Assembly: GCF_900104725.1 (NCBI RefSeq)
Contig: NZ_LT629758.1
Location: 9,386,001 to 9,450,000, forward strand
Source of the DNA: Actinoplanes derwentensis
GTDB taxonomy: Bacteria; Actinomycetota; Actinomycetes; Mycobacteriales; Micromonosporaceae
Direction: 5' to 3'
Length of the DNA stretch: 64,000 nt
Shown: piece by piece, positions 35,628 through 44,880 of the stretch
Position numbering within the stretch: position 1 is the first letter of the stretch
Layout: every line of letters begins with the position of its first letter
Made by a program: the position numbers and the translations under genes
The notes under the pieces: generated by a model
The model's input: the letters and a program-made list of their open reading frames with translations, nothing else
The model's database searches: none
Told to the model about the DNA's origin: nothing

Positions 35628-36455
35628 ATGCTGATCGATGTCTTCGGCGGTCTGCGGCTGGGAGCCGGTGGTGCCGACGCCGGCCCCAGCGCGCCCAAGC
35701 AGCGGCAACTGCTCGGCCTTCTGGTGTTACGGGCGGGCACGACCGTGACGGTGGAGACCTGTGTGCGCGAACTGTGGGACGACCTGCCGCCGCGCAGCTG
35801 CGCCACCACGTTGCAGACCTACGTCATGCACCTGCGGCGGGTGCTCGCCCGTGCCGGTGTGCCGGCCGTGGTGGAGACCTGCCGACGGGGATACCGCCTG
35901 CTCGCCGATCCGGCGCTGACCGATCTCGGCGTCGTCCGGGAGCTGGCCCGCCAGGGCGACGAGCACGCCGGTGCGGGGCACGCCGCCCGGGCCGCGCGCC
36001 GCTGGCGGGAGGCGCTGGCACTGTGGCGGGGGCCGGTGCTGGCGGACGTGCGTACCGGGCCGGTGACCACGGACATCGTCGAGCACCTGCACCAGTGGGG
36101 GCTTCTGCTGGTCGACCGGTACCTGGAGGCGGAGCTGCGCTGCGGCCGGCACCGGCAGGTGGTCCCGGCCGCGACGGCGCTCGCCGGGCGCCATCCCCTG
36201 CGTGAGCCGATCCACGCCAGCCTGATGGCCGCGTTGCACCGCAGCGGGCGGCAGGCCGACGCGGTGCTCGTCTACCAGCGGCTGGCCGGCGCTCTGCGCC
36301 ACGAACTCGGGGTCGAACCGTCGGCGGCGGTGCAACGGCTGCATCGTGCCGTGCGGGCCGGTGCCGGACCCTGGCTCGAACCGCCGGAGGAGCACGCGTC
36401 CCTCGTCGTCCGGCACCGTCATGTCGTCTCCGCGCCGTCACCCGGCGCATCGTGA
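35628..36455 (+). CDS. SARP-family pathway regulator 2
   Basis: A 275-residue SARP from the ATG at 35628, with GGAGAGG upstream. The winged helix (APKQRQLLGLLVLRAGTTVTVE, TTLQTYVMHLRRVLA) and BTAD domain are like those of SARP 1, but the C-terminus is longer (EHASLVVRHRHVVSAPSPG). A frame extends upstream to 35520 but would overlap the divergent gene. It shares an overlap with the phosphotransferase gene downstream, so the two are co-expressed. Confidence 0.9.
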   Translation: MLIDVFGGLRLGAGGADAGPSAPKQRQLLGLLVLRAGTTVTVETCVRELWDDLPPRSCATTLQTYVMHLRRVLARAGVPAVVETCRRGYRLLADPALTDLGVVRELARQGDEHAGAGHAARAARRWREALALWRGPVLADVRTGPVTTDIVEHLHQWGLLLVDRYLEAELRCGRHRQVVPAATALAGRHPLREPIHASLMAALHRSGRQADAVLVYQRLAGALRHELGVEPSAAVQRLHRAVRAGAGPWLEPPEEHASLVVRHRHVVSAPSPGAS

Positions 36456-36469
36456 TCGGGGGTTCCGTC

Positions 36470-37531
36470 ATGCCCGTACCCGTCCAGCGAGATCCCGAAC
36501 TGACCCGGGCCCGGCTCGCCGGCTGGCTCCGTGACCACCTCGCGGCCCGGGACGTCACCGTCGGGCCGCTGACCGTGCCGGCGACCGCCGGCTTCTCCGC
36601 CGAGATTCTGCTCGGTGACGCCACCTGGACGGAGCGCGGGCGTACGCGAACCGTGCCTCTCGCCGTACGCGTCGCGCCGGCCGTCCACCGGATCTTTCCC
36701 GACCTGCGCTGGGCGGAACAGGTCGGCATGCAGACGGCATTGGCCCGTGCCGGCGTACCTGTCGCACCGGTGCTCGGGTACGAGCATGATGCCGGTGTCC
36801 TCGGCGCACCGTTCGTCGTGATGAGCCGGGTCGCCGGCACGGTGCCCGCGGACCTGCCCTCGTACCACCGTGAAGGTTGGCTCGCCGACGCCTCGCCCGA
36901 CCGTCGGCGGACGATGTGGCTCGCCGCCCTGACGGCGATGAGCCGGGTGCACCGGCTCGACCCGCAGACGGTGGGCGCCTCCCCGGCGCCCTCCGGTGAC
37001 CTCGACTTCTATGCCGGTCATCTGGAGTTCTTCGGCGTCTCCGGCGACACCGACGTGCTGGCGGCTCTGGACTGGCTGCGCGCCCACCGGCCCCCCGCGC
37101 CGGCGTCGCCGCGCCCGCTGTGGGGCGACGCGCGTCTCGGCAACATCGTCTTCGCCGGCGACCGGCCGGCGGCCCTGCTGGACTGGGAGATGACCGATCT
37201 CGGCCGGCCCGAGAGCGACCTGGCCTGGTTCCTGCACATGGACCGGTTCCTCAGCGACGGTGTCGGCGTTCCCCGGCTGCCCGGCCTGCCCCCGCAGACC
37301 GAGACCGAGCGGTGGTACGCGGAACTGCTCGGCCGGCCCCTGGAGCACCTGGCCTACCACCAGGTGGAGGCGGCGTTCAAGTTCAGCGTCATCACCGCGC
37401 GTGTGGTCCGGCTGCTGGAGCTGACCGGGGTCATGCCGCCGGGGTCCGACTTCCCGTTGCACCGGAACGCGACCGCACTGCTGCGCCGGTGCCTGGCGAA
37501 TCCGGAGTGGATCTCTCCAGCCCGGGTGTAG
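36470..37531 (+). CDS. Aminoglycoside phosphotransferase-fold (APH) protein
   Basis: A 353-residue protein with the APH kinase-like fold. I start at the ATG at 36470 (MPVPVQRDPELTRARL), with GGGGG upstream; a GTG at 36452 overlapping the SARP stop is possible. The catalytic loop is LWGDARLGNIVF, where the usual H-G-D is W-G-D, and the metal motif is LLDWEMTDLG. Such proteins include antibiotic kinases and acyl-CoA-linked phosphotransferases. The role could be self-resistance or tailoring of the product; the variant loop makes this uncertain. Confidence 0.8.
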   Translation: MPVPVQRDPELTRARLAGWLRDHLAARDVTVGPLTVPATAGFSAEILLGDATWTERGRTRTVPLAVRVAPAVHRIFPDLRWAEQVGMQTALARAGVPVAPVLGYEHDAGVLGAPFVVMSRVAGTVPADLPSYHREGWLADASPDRRRTMWLAALTAMSRVHRLDPQTVGASPAPSGDLDFYAGHLEFFGVSGDTDVLAALDWLRAHRPPAPASPRPLWGDARLGNIVFAGDRPAALLDWEMTDLGRPESDLAWFLHMDRFLSDGVGVPRLPGLPPQTETERWYAELLGRPLEHLAYHQVEAAFKFSVITARVVRLLELTGVMPPGSDFPLHRNATALLRRCLANPEWISPARV

Positions 37532-37610
37532 CGGGCCTCCACCACCTCCGGCGATGGTCGGCCGGGTGTGCGGGACCGGCCGCGGCCCGCCCGAATGCGA
37601 GGGAGCTGGA

Positions 37611-38663
37611 ATGAAGTTCGGTATCAACCTCTTCCCGACCGTCGGCCCGCAGGACAAGCCGGCCGTCCAGTACTTCGAGGAGAGCCTTCGCCTTGCCGAA
37701 CTCGCCGACGAGTTGGGCTTTCACCACGTCAAGACGGTCGAGCACTACTTCTCCCCGTACGGCGGTTACAGTCCCGACCCGGTCACGTTCCTGGCCGCCG
37801 CGGCGGCGCGGACCAGCCGGATCCGCCTGGTCACCGGCGCGGTGCTGCCGGCGTTCACCCACCCGGTGAAACTCGCCGGGAAGCTGGCGATGCTCGACGG
37901 CATCTCCGCGGGCCGCCTCGACGTCGGCTTCGGCCGGGCGTTCCTGCCCGACGAGTTCCACGCCTTCGGCATACCGCTGGACGAGAGCCGGGCCCGTTTC
38001 GACGAGGGGGTGGCCGCGTGCAAGCTGTTGTGGTCCGGCGAGGACGTGGTGTGGGACGGCCGGTTCCACCGGTTCGGCCCGGTCACCCTGCTGCCCCGCC
38101 CGGTCCAGCGGCCGCATCCCCGGATCCTGGTGGCCACGGCCAAGTCGCCGGAGTCCGCCGAGGCGGCCGGCCGCAACGGGTACGGCGTCATGCTCGTCCC
38201 GTCGATCAATTCGCGGGAGCAGGTTCAGGACGTCCTGGCGCTGTACCGTAAAGCCGCGTCGTCGGCCGGGTTCGAGCCGGCCGACGAGGACGTGCACATG
38301 AGTTACAACGCGTTCGTCGCCGAGGACGCCGACGAGGCCCGGACGCTGGGCCGGCAGTATTCCGAGCAGTCGCACCGGGCGCTCGCGGCGGCGGTCTCCT
38401 CCTGGGCGCACACCCGCAGTGCCGACTACCCGGGCTACGAGAAGATCGTCGAGCGGGTCGGCAAGGGAGACTTCGACCGGCAGGTGGCGGAGCGAAAGGC
38501 GCTCGTCGGTTCGCCCGGCGAGGTGGTCGCCGCGGTGGAGGCCATCCGCAACTGGTTCGGCGAGGTGACCCTGAGCCTGCAGGTCGTCTCCGGAAACGTG
38601 CCGTACGAACACGCGGCCCGTTCCCTGCGACTGTTCGCCGAGCACGTGCTGCCCCGGTTCTGA
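37611..38663 (+). CDS. LLM-class flavin-dependent oxidoreductase
   Basis: A 350-residue luciferase-like TIM-barrel protein; the ATG has GGGAGCTGGA upstream. Family features are GFHHVKTVEHYF, TGAVLPAFTHPVKLA, LDGISAGRLDVGFGRAF and HPRILVATAKSPESA. It should use FMNH2 or F420H2 supplied by a reductase. It is followed at 11 bases by an amino-acid-type ABC importer, an arrangement known for sulfur-compound scavenging, so it may belong to that cassette rather than to polyketide tailoring. Confidence 0.88.
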   Translation: MKFGINLFPTVGPQDKPAVQYFEESLRLAELADELGFHHVKTVEHYFSPYGGYSPDPVTFLAAAAARTSRIRLVTGAVLPAFTHPVKLAGKLAMLDGISAGRLDVGFGRAFLPDEFHAFGIPLDESRARFDEGVAACKLLWSGEDVVWDGRFHRFGPVTLLPRPVQRPHPRILVATAKSPESAEAAGRNGYGVMLVPSINSREQVQDVLALYRKAASSAGFEPADEDVHMSYNAFVAEDADEARTLGRQYSEQSHRALAAAVSSWAHTRSADYPGYEKIVERVGKGDFDRQVAERKALVGSPGEVVAAVEAIRNWFGEVTLSLQVVSGNVPYEHAARSLRLFAEHVLPRF

Positions 38664-38674
38664 CGGCGCCACCG

Positions 38675-39565
38675 GTGTCCACGCAGACGGCGGTTCCGGC
38701 CGACAGCTATGCCGACGCCCGGCCCGCGCCACGCCCCCTCCGGCGGGCCGCCACCGTCGCCGGCCTGATCGGGCTCCTGGTCGCGCTGGTGAGCATGGTG
38801 CGCAACCCGGCCTTCCAGTGGGACGTCGTGGGCCGGTACCTCACCGCCGACATCGTCCTCGACGGGTTGCGCACCACTCTGCTGCTCACCGCCGTCGCCC
38901 TCGCCAGTGGCTTCGCCCTCGGCACGCTGCTCGCGGTCATGCGGCTGTCCGGCAGCCGCCTGCTGCGGTCGGTCAGCTGGGGATACACCTGGCTGTTCCG
39001 GTCCGTGCCGATCCTGGTGCAACTGCTGTTCTGGTACAACATCTCGCTGCTGTATCCGCGGTTCACCATCGGGCTGCCTTTCGGGCCGGCACTGGTGGAC
39101 ATGCCGACCCGCGGCCTGATCAACGGCCTGGCGGCGGCTGTCATCGGCCTGACCCTGCACGAGGCGGCACATGCCGGCGAGATCGTCCGGGCCGGGCTGT
39201 TGTCGGTCGACAGGGCACAGACCGAGGCGGCGCAGGCTCTGGGGCTGTCCCGCACCCGGACCCTGTGGCGGATCGTGCTGCCCCAGGCGATGCGGGCGAT
39301 CGTGCCTCCCGCCGCCAACCAGGCCGCCGCCTTGCTGAAGGGCACCTCAGTGGTCAGTGTCATCGCCGGACAGGATCTGCTGTTCTCGGTCCAGCTCATC
39401 TACAACCGCAACTACCTGGTGATCCCGCTGCTGCTGGTGGCGACCCTCTGGTATCTGTTCTTCACCACCCTGCTGAGTGGGGTCCAGTACCTGCTGGAAC
39501 GGGCGTTCGCGCGAGGTGACGGGCGAGCCTCGCGGCGCCTGCCGCCGACCGGGGACGACCGATGA
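38675..39565 (+). CDS. Polar amino acid-type ABC transporter permease
   Basis: A 296-residue membrane protein from a GTG at 38675. Hydrophobic helices begin at residue 25, and the EAA loop is clear (EAAQALGLSRTRTLWRIVLPQAMRAIVPP). The helix layout is that of HisM/GlnP-type permeases. It overlaps the ATPase gene by four bases; ATPase and lipoprotein follow. Imports a polar amino acid or a similar molecule; the substrate is unknown. Confidence 0.92.
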   Translation: MSTQTAVPADSYADARPAPRPLRRAATVAGLIGLLVALVSMVRNPAFQWDVVGRYLTADIVLDGLRTTLLLTAVALASGFALGTLLAVMRLSGSRLLRSVSWGYTWLFRSVPILVQLLFWYNISLLYPRFTIGLPFGPALVDMPTRGLINGLAAAVIGLTLHEAAHAGEIVRAGLLSVDRAQTEAAQALGLSRTRTLWRIVLPQAMRAIVPPAANQAAALLKGTSVVSVIAGQDLLFSVQLIYNRNYLVIPLLLVATLWYLFFTTLLSGVQYLLERAFARGDGRASRRLPPTGDDR

Positions 39566-40371
39566 GCGCCACCGCCGGGCCGCTGGCGGTGGCCTCCGGC
39601 GAACCGGGCCCGATGGTGCGGCTCATCGGGATCAGCAAGAGCTTCGGCGGCGTCACCGTCCTCGACGGCGTGGACCTGAGCGTCGCGGCGGGGACCGTCA
39701 CCTGTGTGGTCGGGCCGTCCGGTTCCGGCAAGAGCACGCTGCTGCGATGCGTCAACCGGCTGGAACGGCCGGACAGCGGCGCGATCCTCGTGGACGGCCG
39801 CCCGGTCGGCCTGGAACGACGTGGCGACCGGGTCGTCGAGGCCTCGCCGCGGGTGCTCGCGCGGCACCGCACCAGCGTGGGAATGGTGTTCCAGGCATTG
39901 AACCTGTTCCCGCACCTGACGGTGCTGCAGAACATCGTGGAGTCGCCGGTCGCGGTGCAACGGGTGCGCCGCGACGAGGCCCGGGCCCGGGCGCGGGAAC
40001 TCCTCGACCGGGTCGGGCTCGCCCACAAGGAACGGGCCTATCCTCGTGAGCTGTCCGGTGGGGAGCAGCAGCGTGTCGCGATCGCGAGGGCGCTCGCCGT
40101 ACGGCCGAAGGTGATGTTGTTCGACGAACCGACCAGCGCCCTCGACCCGGAACTGATCGGCGAGGTGCTGACCGTCGTGCGCGACCTCGCGGCCGGGGGG
40201 ATGACCATGCTGATCGTCACCCACGAGTTGCGCTTCGCCGCCGAGGTCGCCGACGAGATCGTCTTCATGGACCAGGGCCGCATCGTCGAGCAGGGGCCGC
40301 CCGCCGCGATGCTCGGCCGGCCGCGTCACGAGCGGACCGCCCGGTTCTTCGCCACCATCCAGCAACGTTGA
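39562..40371 (+). CDS. Amino acid-type ABC transporter ATPase
   Basis: A 269-residue ATPase. Walker A is GPSGSGKST, the signature is LSGGEQQRVAIARAL, Walker B is VMLFDEPTSALD and the switch His is in IVTHELRF. It is close to the GlnQ/HisP group. The ATG overlaps the permease stop. It powers import together with the flanking permease and binding lipoprotein. Confidence 0.95.
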   Translation: MSATAGPLAVASGEPGPMVRLIGISKSFGGVTVLDGVDLSVAAGTVTCVVGPSGSGKSTLLRCVNRLERPDSGAILVDGRPVGLERRGDRVVEASPRVLARHRTSVGMVFQALNLFPHLTVLQNIVESPVAVQRVRRDEARARARELLDRVGLAHKERAYPRELSGGEQQRVAIARALAVRPKVMLFDEPTSALDPELIGEVLTVVRDLAAGGMTMLIVTHELRFAAEVADEIVFMDQGRIVEQGPPAAMLGRPRHERTARFFATIQQR

Positions 40372-40381
40372 AGGAGTCATC

Positions 40382-41308
40382 GTGACTGTGTCCCCTCGCC
40401 GGCTCCGCTGGCCGGCCGTTCTCGTCGCCACCCTTGTGATGTCCGGGTGCCTGCATTCCGCGCCGGCCGCCGTCACCGGCGCCGAGGCGCCCCGCGACCT
40501 CGGCGCCGAGGACGTGGTGTCGGCCGTCCGCGCCGACCCGGCGCTGACCGCACTGCTCCCGGCGGACATCCGGCGGTCCGGGGTGCTGACCGTCGGATCG
40601 GCCGTCGGCACCCCGCCGATCGCCTTCCACCCTCAGGACGGCGGCGCCCCGCGCGGCGTCGACATCGACGTGGCCGACGCGGCGGCCCGGAAGCTCGGCC
40701 TCGTCGTCGAGCGTGAACAGGTCAGCGGGGCCTCGCTGCTGACCGGGCTGGCGGCCGGCCGGTTCGCCCTCGGCACCGCCAACTTCTCGGTCACCGAGGA
40801 ACGCAAGAAGGTCCTCGACTTCACCGTCTACCTGACCGACGGGACCGGGATCGTGATCCGGGACGACAGCGACCTCACCGAGGTCACCGGACTGGATCAG
40901 CTGTGCGGGCGCACGATCGGCACCGGTGTCGGCACCACCTTCGAGAACGATCTGCGCAGCCGGGAACACCGCTGCACCGATGTCGGCGGCCAGGCCTACC
41001 GGATCAGCACCTACAGCGACGCGGCGGCCCATTTCCTGGCACTGCGGGAGGGGCACGTCGACGTGCTGGTCAGCTCCGCCAGCGTGTTGCGGTACGCCGC
41101 CGCCCAGCAACCGGGTCTGCGGTTCGCCGGGCAACTGGACCGTCGCGACGTCGGGCTCGCCACCAAGAAGGGCAGCGGGCTGGCCGAGCCGCTGCGCGCC
41201 GCCATCGATCAGCTGATCGCGGACGGCACCTATCAGCGGATTCTGGCGAAGTGGCACCTGGAGGAGGCCGGGATCGAGAAGTCGGCGGTCAACCCGGCGG
41301 CCGGCTGA
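40382..41308 (+). CDS. Substrate-binding lipoprotein of the amino acid-type ABC importer
   Basis: A 308-residue family 3 solute-binding protein from a GTG at 40382. The signal peptide ends in the lipobox LVMSGC, so the mature protein is anchored by Cys. The ligand domain shows GSAVGTPPIAFHP, GVDIDVADAAARKLGL, LDFTVYLTDGTGIVI and IGTGVGTTFENDL, and it ends with YQRILAKWHLEEAGI, typical of polar amino acid binders. It is convergent with the KAS III-like gene, with a 3-base gap. Confidence 0.92.
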   Translation: MTVSPRRLRWPAVLVATLVMSGCLHSAPAAVTGAEAPRDLGAEDVVSAVRADPALTALLPADIRRSGVLTVGSAVGTPPIAFHPQDGGAPRGVDIDVADAAARKLGLVVEREQVSGASLLTGLAAGRFALGTANFSVTEERKKVLDFTVYLTDGTGIVIRDDSDLTEVTGLDQLCGRTIGTGVGTTFENDLRSREHRCTDVGGQAYRISTYSDAAAHFLALREGHVDVLVSSASVLRYAAAQQPGLRFAGQLDRRDVGLATKKGSGLAEPLRAAIDQLIADGTYQRILAKWHLEEAGIEKSAVNPAAG

Positions 41309-41311
41309 CCC

Positions 41312-42340
41312 CTACACCGCCCCGTCCGGCACCTCGTCGATCTCCAGCACCGCACACGTCCAGGAGTACCCGGCACCCACCCCGGCGAGCAGCACCCGCT
41401 CGCCGGGGCGCAGTACTCCGGACTCCACCAGGTGGTTCAGCCCGCTGAACTGATCTCCGGAACCCAGGTGCCCGACGGTGCGAGCCCACTCCCACGTCGT
41501 CACCTCCGGCTGGAGATTCCACGGGCGCAGATACGACGAGGTCAGCCGGCGCAGCCCGAAATGCGGCAGCACGAACCAGCGTACGTCGGCGAAGGTCGTC
41601 CCGGCCCTGGCCAGCGCGCCGTTCAGTGCCTCCGCCTGCCCGGCCACCACCCGGCTGATGCTGTACGACACCCCGGTCCGTGCGACGAAAGCCTTCTTCG
41701 CCACCTCCAGATTCACCGGTCGCCGCTGGGCCAGTGGCAACGCGCCGAACGGGTCGTCGCCACGGTGCAGCCCCTCCAGATCCGGGTCGGAGACGGTGAC
41801 ACAACTCAGCAGTCGCGCGAACCCGCCGTCACGCGACAGCACCAGTGCGGTGCCCGCGTCGCCGTAGACGGTGCCGGGATCGCTGTTCCACCGGTCGAAG
41901 CCGGGCGGTCCGAACCGATCGCCCGTGGTCAGCAGGGCCGCGCGCCGGCCGGGTGCCGCCAGGTACGCCGCCGCGAGCTCCAGGGCGCCGAGCCCGCCGT
42001 TCGACAACTGCCGCACCTCCAACGCCGGGCAGCGATTGCCGACGGCCATCCGCTGGATGTAGGAGGCGGGCGCCCAGATGTCATGGCCCTGGTGGTAGAC
42101 CGACGCGTGCAGCAGCAGCGACACGTCGTCCGGAGCGTGCCCGGACCGTTTGAGCGCCAGGTCGGCGGCCCGCACCGCCATGTCCGGCGCCGACTCGTCG
42201 GCCGACACGGCCACCGTGTGCAGCCCGGTCTGTGCCGCCAGCCGCGGCGGACAGGTCCCGTCGGCGACCGCGTCACCGACCCGCACCCGGCCGGGGATGT
42301 GCGCGGCCACGCCGGACACATAGATCGTATTCGTTTGCAT
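41312..42340 (-). CDS. KAS III-like priming protein with Ser in place of the catalytic Cys (DpsC-like)
   Basis: A 342-residue thiolase-fold protein; the ATG at 42340 has GGGAG upstream (an ATG at 42355 is possible). Aligned on the QLSNGGLGALELAAAYL helix, residue 113 is Ser where KAS III enzymes have Cys. The catalytic His260 is kept (FVLPHFGLRR), and the usual Asn of the N-x-S/A-A-S motif is replaced in VGHLGSGDQFSGL by Asp296. DpsC of daunorubicin has the same Cys-to-Ser change and sets the propionyl starter with the DpsD acyltransferase. Here the acyltransferase is encoded divergently next door. It likely selects or loads a non-acetate starter. Confidence 0.85.
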   Translation of the reverse strand: MQTNTIYVSGVAAHIPGRVRVGDAVADGTCPPRLAAQTGLHTVAVSADESAPDMAVRAADLALKRSGHAPDDVSLLLHASVYHQGHDIWAPASYIQRMAVGNRCPALEVRQLSNGGLGALELAAAYLAAPGRRAALLTTGDRFGPPGFDRWNSDPGTVYGDAGTALVLSRDGGFARLLSCVTVSDPDLEGLHRGDDPFGALPLAQRRPVNLEVAKKAFVARTGVSYSISRVVAGQAEALNGALARAGTTFADVRWFVLPHFGLRRLTSSYLRPWNLQPEVTTWEWARTVGHLGSGDQFSGLNHLVESGVLRPGERVLLAGVGAGYSWTCAVLEIDEVPDGAV

Positions 42341-42515
42341 GTGGGCCGCTCCCATGTCGAAGAACCGCAGTGCCGCCGGGCCGGCGCTCGTGGCGCCGGT
42401 CCGGCGGCGGTCGCCGGCCCGGGATGGGGCGGGCTTCGGTACGGGCAGGCCTGCGGGGTGGCCGCGAGGTTGTGCCGTGGTGGTCCCACCGTCGTCCGGC
42501 GCACTCGGCGCGCGG

Positions 42516-42533
42516 TCGAGAAACCGTCGAGAG
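42516..42533 (+). promoter_or_regulatory. SARP-binding box upstream of the acyltransferase operon
   Basis: Two TCGAG heptamers, TCGAGAA-accg-TCGAGAG, repeat with the 11-bp period known for SARP operators, in the 42341-42581 divergent region. They point toward the acyltransferase and end 48 bases before its ATG. A third heptamer, TCGAGCG, at 42554-42560 is out of phase. Confidence 0.65.
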
Positions 42534-42581
42534 GTGTGCGCCTGGAGACGGCCTCGAGCGCCCGGTGCAACGGTTCCCGGC

Positions 42582-43601
42582 ATGTCTGACACCACAAATC
42601 GCGTACGGGTGGCCCTGCTCTTCCCGGGACAGGGCGCGCAGCGGCCCGGCATGGCGGTGGGGCTCTACCGGGCCGCACCGGACTTCCGGCGGCACGTGGA
42701 CGAGGTCTTCACACTGTGGGGCCCGGAAGGTGCCGCCATCCGCGCGGACTGGCTCGCCGACGATCCGGCGATTCTGCTGGACGACATGCGGCGCTCCCAG
42801 CCGTTGTTGTTCGCCGTCGGGTGGGGACTCGGGCGTACGCTGCTCGACCGCGGCGTCCAGCCGATGGCACTGCTCGGGCACAGCGTCGGCGAGGTGGTCG
42901 CGGCGACCCTGGCCGGCGTGCTGGGGCTGGCCGACGCCGTTCGTGTCCTGCGGGACCGGCTCGCCCACCTCGCCGAGGCGCCGCCTGGCGGGATGCTGGC
43001 CGTGGCGGCGACCGTCGACCAGGTGCGGTTCAGCCTGGGCGGGGGAGTGGTGATCGGCGCGGTCAACGGTCCACGCCAGTTGCTGCTCGCCGGCCCGGAG
43101 GGCCCACTGGCCCGTTCCGCCCGGCTGTTGCGCGACGCCGGCATCACCTGCCAGCCGGCCCGTTCCACGGTGGCCTTCCACAGCCCGGCCGTCGCGGTGC
43201 AGGCGGCCCGCGCCGAACCGTTGCTGCGCTCGATGCCGTTGCGGGCGCCGCTGCTTCCCGTCTACTCCTGCTACACCGGTTCTCCCCTGACCGCGGCGGT
43301 GGCCACCGACCCGGCGTACTGGATCCGGCAGCCGGCCGCTCCGGTGTACTTCGCCACCGCCCTCGACGCCGTCTGCGCCGCCGGACCCGACGTGCTGCTG
43401 GAAGCGGGCGCACCGCACGGGCTCACCGCCCTGGCCCGGCGCCATCCCGCGGTGCGCCGCGGCGCCTGCACGGTGCGGTCCGCGCTGCCCGCCCGCGCCG
43501 GCGGCCGGGACAGCGATCTCGCCGCGTTCACCGAGGCACTGTCCGCTGTGGCACAGCCGGTTTCCAGAACGCCTCGACCGGCGCTTGAGCCTCGGATGTG
43601 A
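42582..43601 (+). CDS. Malonyl-CoA:ACP acyltransferase-type enzyme (DpsD-like)
   Basis: A 339-residue FabD-fold acyltransferase. It has [13 protein letters not shown], the nucleophile Ser101 in LLGHSVGEV and the catalytic His200 in VAFHSPAV. In daunorubicin the equivalent DpsD works with the DpsC priming protein; otherwise malonyl transfer is shared with fatty acid synthesis. It is the first gene of the minimal PKS operon, under the SARP box, and 10 bases before KS-alpha. Whether it loads malonyl or the starter acyl group cannot be decided from sequence alone. Confidence 0.88.
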   Translation: MSDTTNRVRVALLFPGQGAQRPGMAVGLYRAAPDFRRHVDEVFTLWGPEGAAIRADWLADDPAILLDDMRRSQPLLFAVGWGLGRTLLDRGVQPMALLGHSVGEVVAATLAGVLGLADAVRVLRDRLAHLAEAPPGGMLAVAATVDQVRFSLGGGVVIGAVNGPRQLLLAGPEGPLARSARLLRDAGITCQPARSTVAFHSPAVAVQAARAEPLLRSMPLRAPLLPVYSCYTGSPLTAAVATDPAYWIRQPAAPVYFATALDAVCAAGPDVLLEAGAPHGLTALARRHPAVRRGACTVRSALPARAGGRDSDLAAFTEALSAVAQPVSRTPRPALEPRM

Positions 43602-43611
43602 CGGTCGCGGC

Positions 43612-44880
43612 ATGAGTCGTCGCGTGGTCGTCACCGGACTCGGGGCTGTCGCTCCGGGCGGTAGCAACGTCAAACAGTACTGGGATCTGCTCAGCTCGGG
43701 CCGCACCGCGACCCGGCCCATCACCGCTTTCGACGCGTCGCCGTACCGATCGCGGATCGCCGCCGAATGCGACTTCGACCCGGTCGAGGCCGGGCTCAGC
43801 CGGCAGGAGGCACGGCGGATGGACCGCGCCACCCAGTTCGCGGTCGTCGCCGCCCGCGAGGCGATCTCGGCCAGCGGCCTCGACCTGACGGGCGAAACCG
43901 GGGAGCGGATCGCCGTGTCGCTGGGGTGCGCGGTCGGCTGCACCACCAGCATGGAGCGCGAATACGTCGTGCTCAGCGACGCCGGTCGATCCTGGCTGGT
44001 CGATCCCGGATATGCGGTGCCCCACCTGTACGACTGGTTCGTACCCAGCTCGGCCGCCGCCGAAGTGGCCCACGCCGTGGGTGCCCAGGGACCGGTGGCG
44101 CTGATCTCCGACGGCTGCACCTCCGGGCTGGACGCGGTGGGGCACGGCGCCGAGCTGATCCGCGAGGGCAGCGCCGACGTGGTCGTCGCCGGCGGCACCG
44201 ACGCGCCGATCTCCCCCATCACGCTGGCCTGTTTCGACGCCATCAAGGCGACCAGCCCGCGCAACGACGACGCGGCCCACGCCTCGCGCCCGTTCGACCT
44301 GACCCGCAACGGGCTGGTCCTCGGCGAAGGCGGCGCGGTGCTCGTACTGGAGGAGTGGGAGCACGCCCGGCGCCGTGGCGCACACGTCTACGCCGAGGTC
44401 GCCGGATTCGGCAGCCGCAGCAACGCCTACCACATGACCGGGCTGCGGCCCGACGGCGTGGAGATGGCCGAGGCCGTACGAACGGCCCTGGACGAGGCAC
44501 GTATCGCCCCGGAACAGGTCGACTACGTCAACGCGCACGGATCCAGCACCAAGCAGAACGACCGCCACGAGACGGCGGCGTTCAAGCGCAGTCTCGGCGA
44601 GCACGCCTACCGGGTGCCGGTCAGCTCGATCAAGTCCATGATCGGGCACTCACTCGGCGCGATCGGTGCCCTGGAACTGGTCGCCTGCGCGCTGGCGATG
44701 GAGTACGGGCTGATCCCGCCGACGGCCAACCTGCACACCGCCGACCCCGAATGCGACCTGGACTATGTGCCGCTGACCGCCCGGGAGCAGCGGGTCGACA
44801 CGGTATTGAGCGTCGGCAGCGGCTTCGGCGGATTCCAGAGCGCCGTCCTGCTGGCCCGCCCGGATCGGAGTGCGGCATGA
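43612..44880 (+). CDS. Ketosynthase alpha (KS-alpha)
   Basis: A 422-residue beta-ketoacyl synthase of type II aromatic PKS. The triad is Cys169 in [13 protein letters not shown], His309 in [12 protein letters not shown] and His346 in [12 protein letters not shown]. It ends [18 protein letters not shown]. It condenses malonyl units with the chain-length factor encoded next, whose ATG overlaps this stop. The 431-codon frame has an earlier in-frame start at 43585, but the ATG at 43612 aligns with the family. Confidence 0.96.
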   Translation: MSRRVVVTGLGAVAPGGSNVKQYWDLLSSGRTATRPITAFDASPYRSRIAAECDFDPVEAGLSRQEARRMDRATQFAVVAAREAISASGLDLTGETGERIAVSLGCAVGCTTSMEREYVVLSDAGRSWLVDPGYAVPHLYDWFVPSSAAAEVAHAVGAQGPVALISDGCTSGLDAVGHGAELIREGSADVVVAGGTDAPISPITLACFDAIKATSPRNDDAAHASRPFDLTRNGLVLGEGGAVLVLEEWEHARRRGAHVYAEVAGFGSRSNAYHMTGLRPDGVEMAEAVRTALDEARIAPEQVDYVNAHGSSTKQNDRHETAAFKRSLGEHAYRVPVSSIKSMIGHSLGAIGALELVACALAMEYGLIPPTANLHTADPECDLDYVPLTAREQRVDTVLSVGSGFGGFQSAVLLARPDRSAA

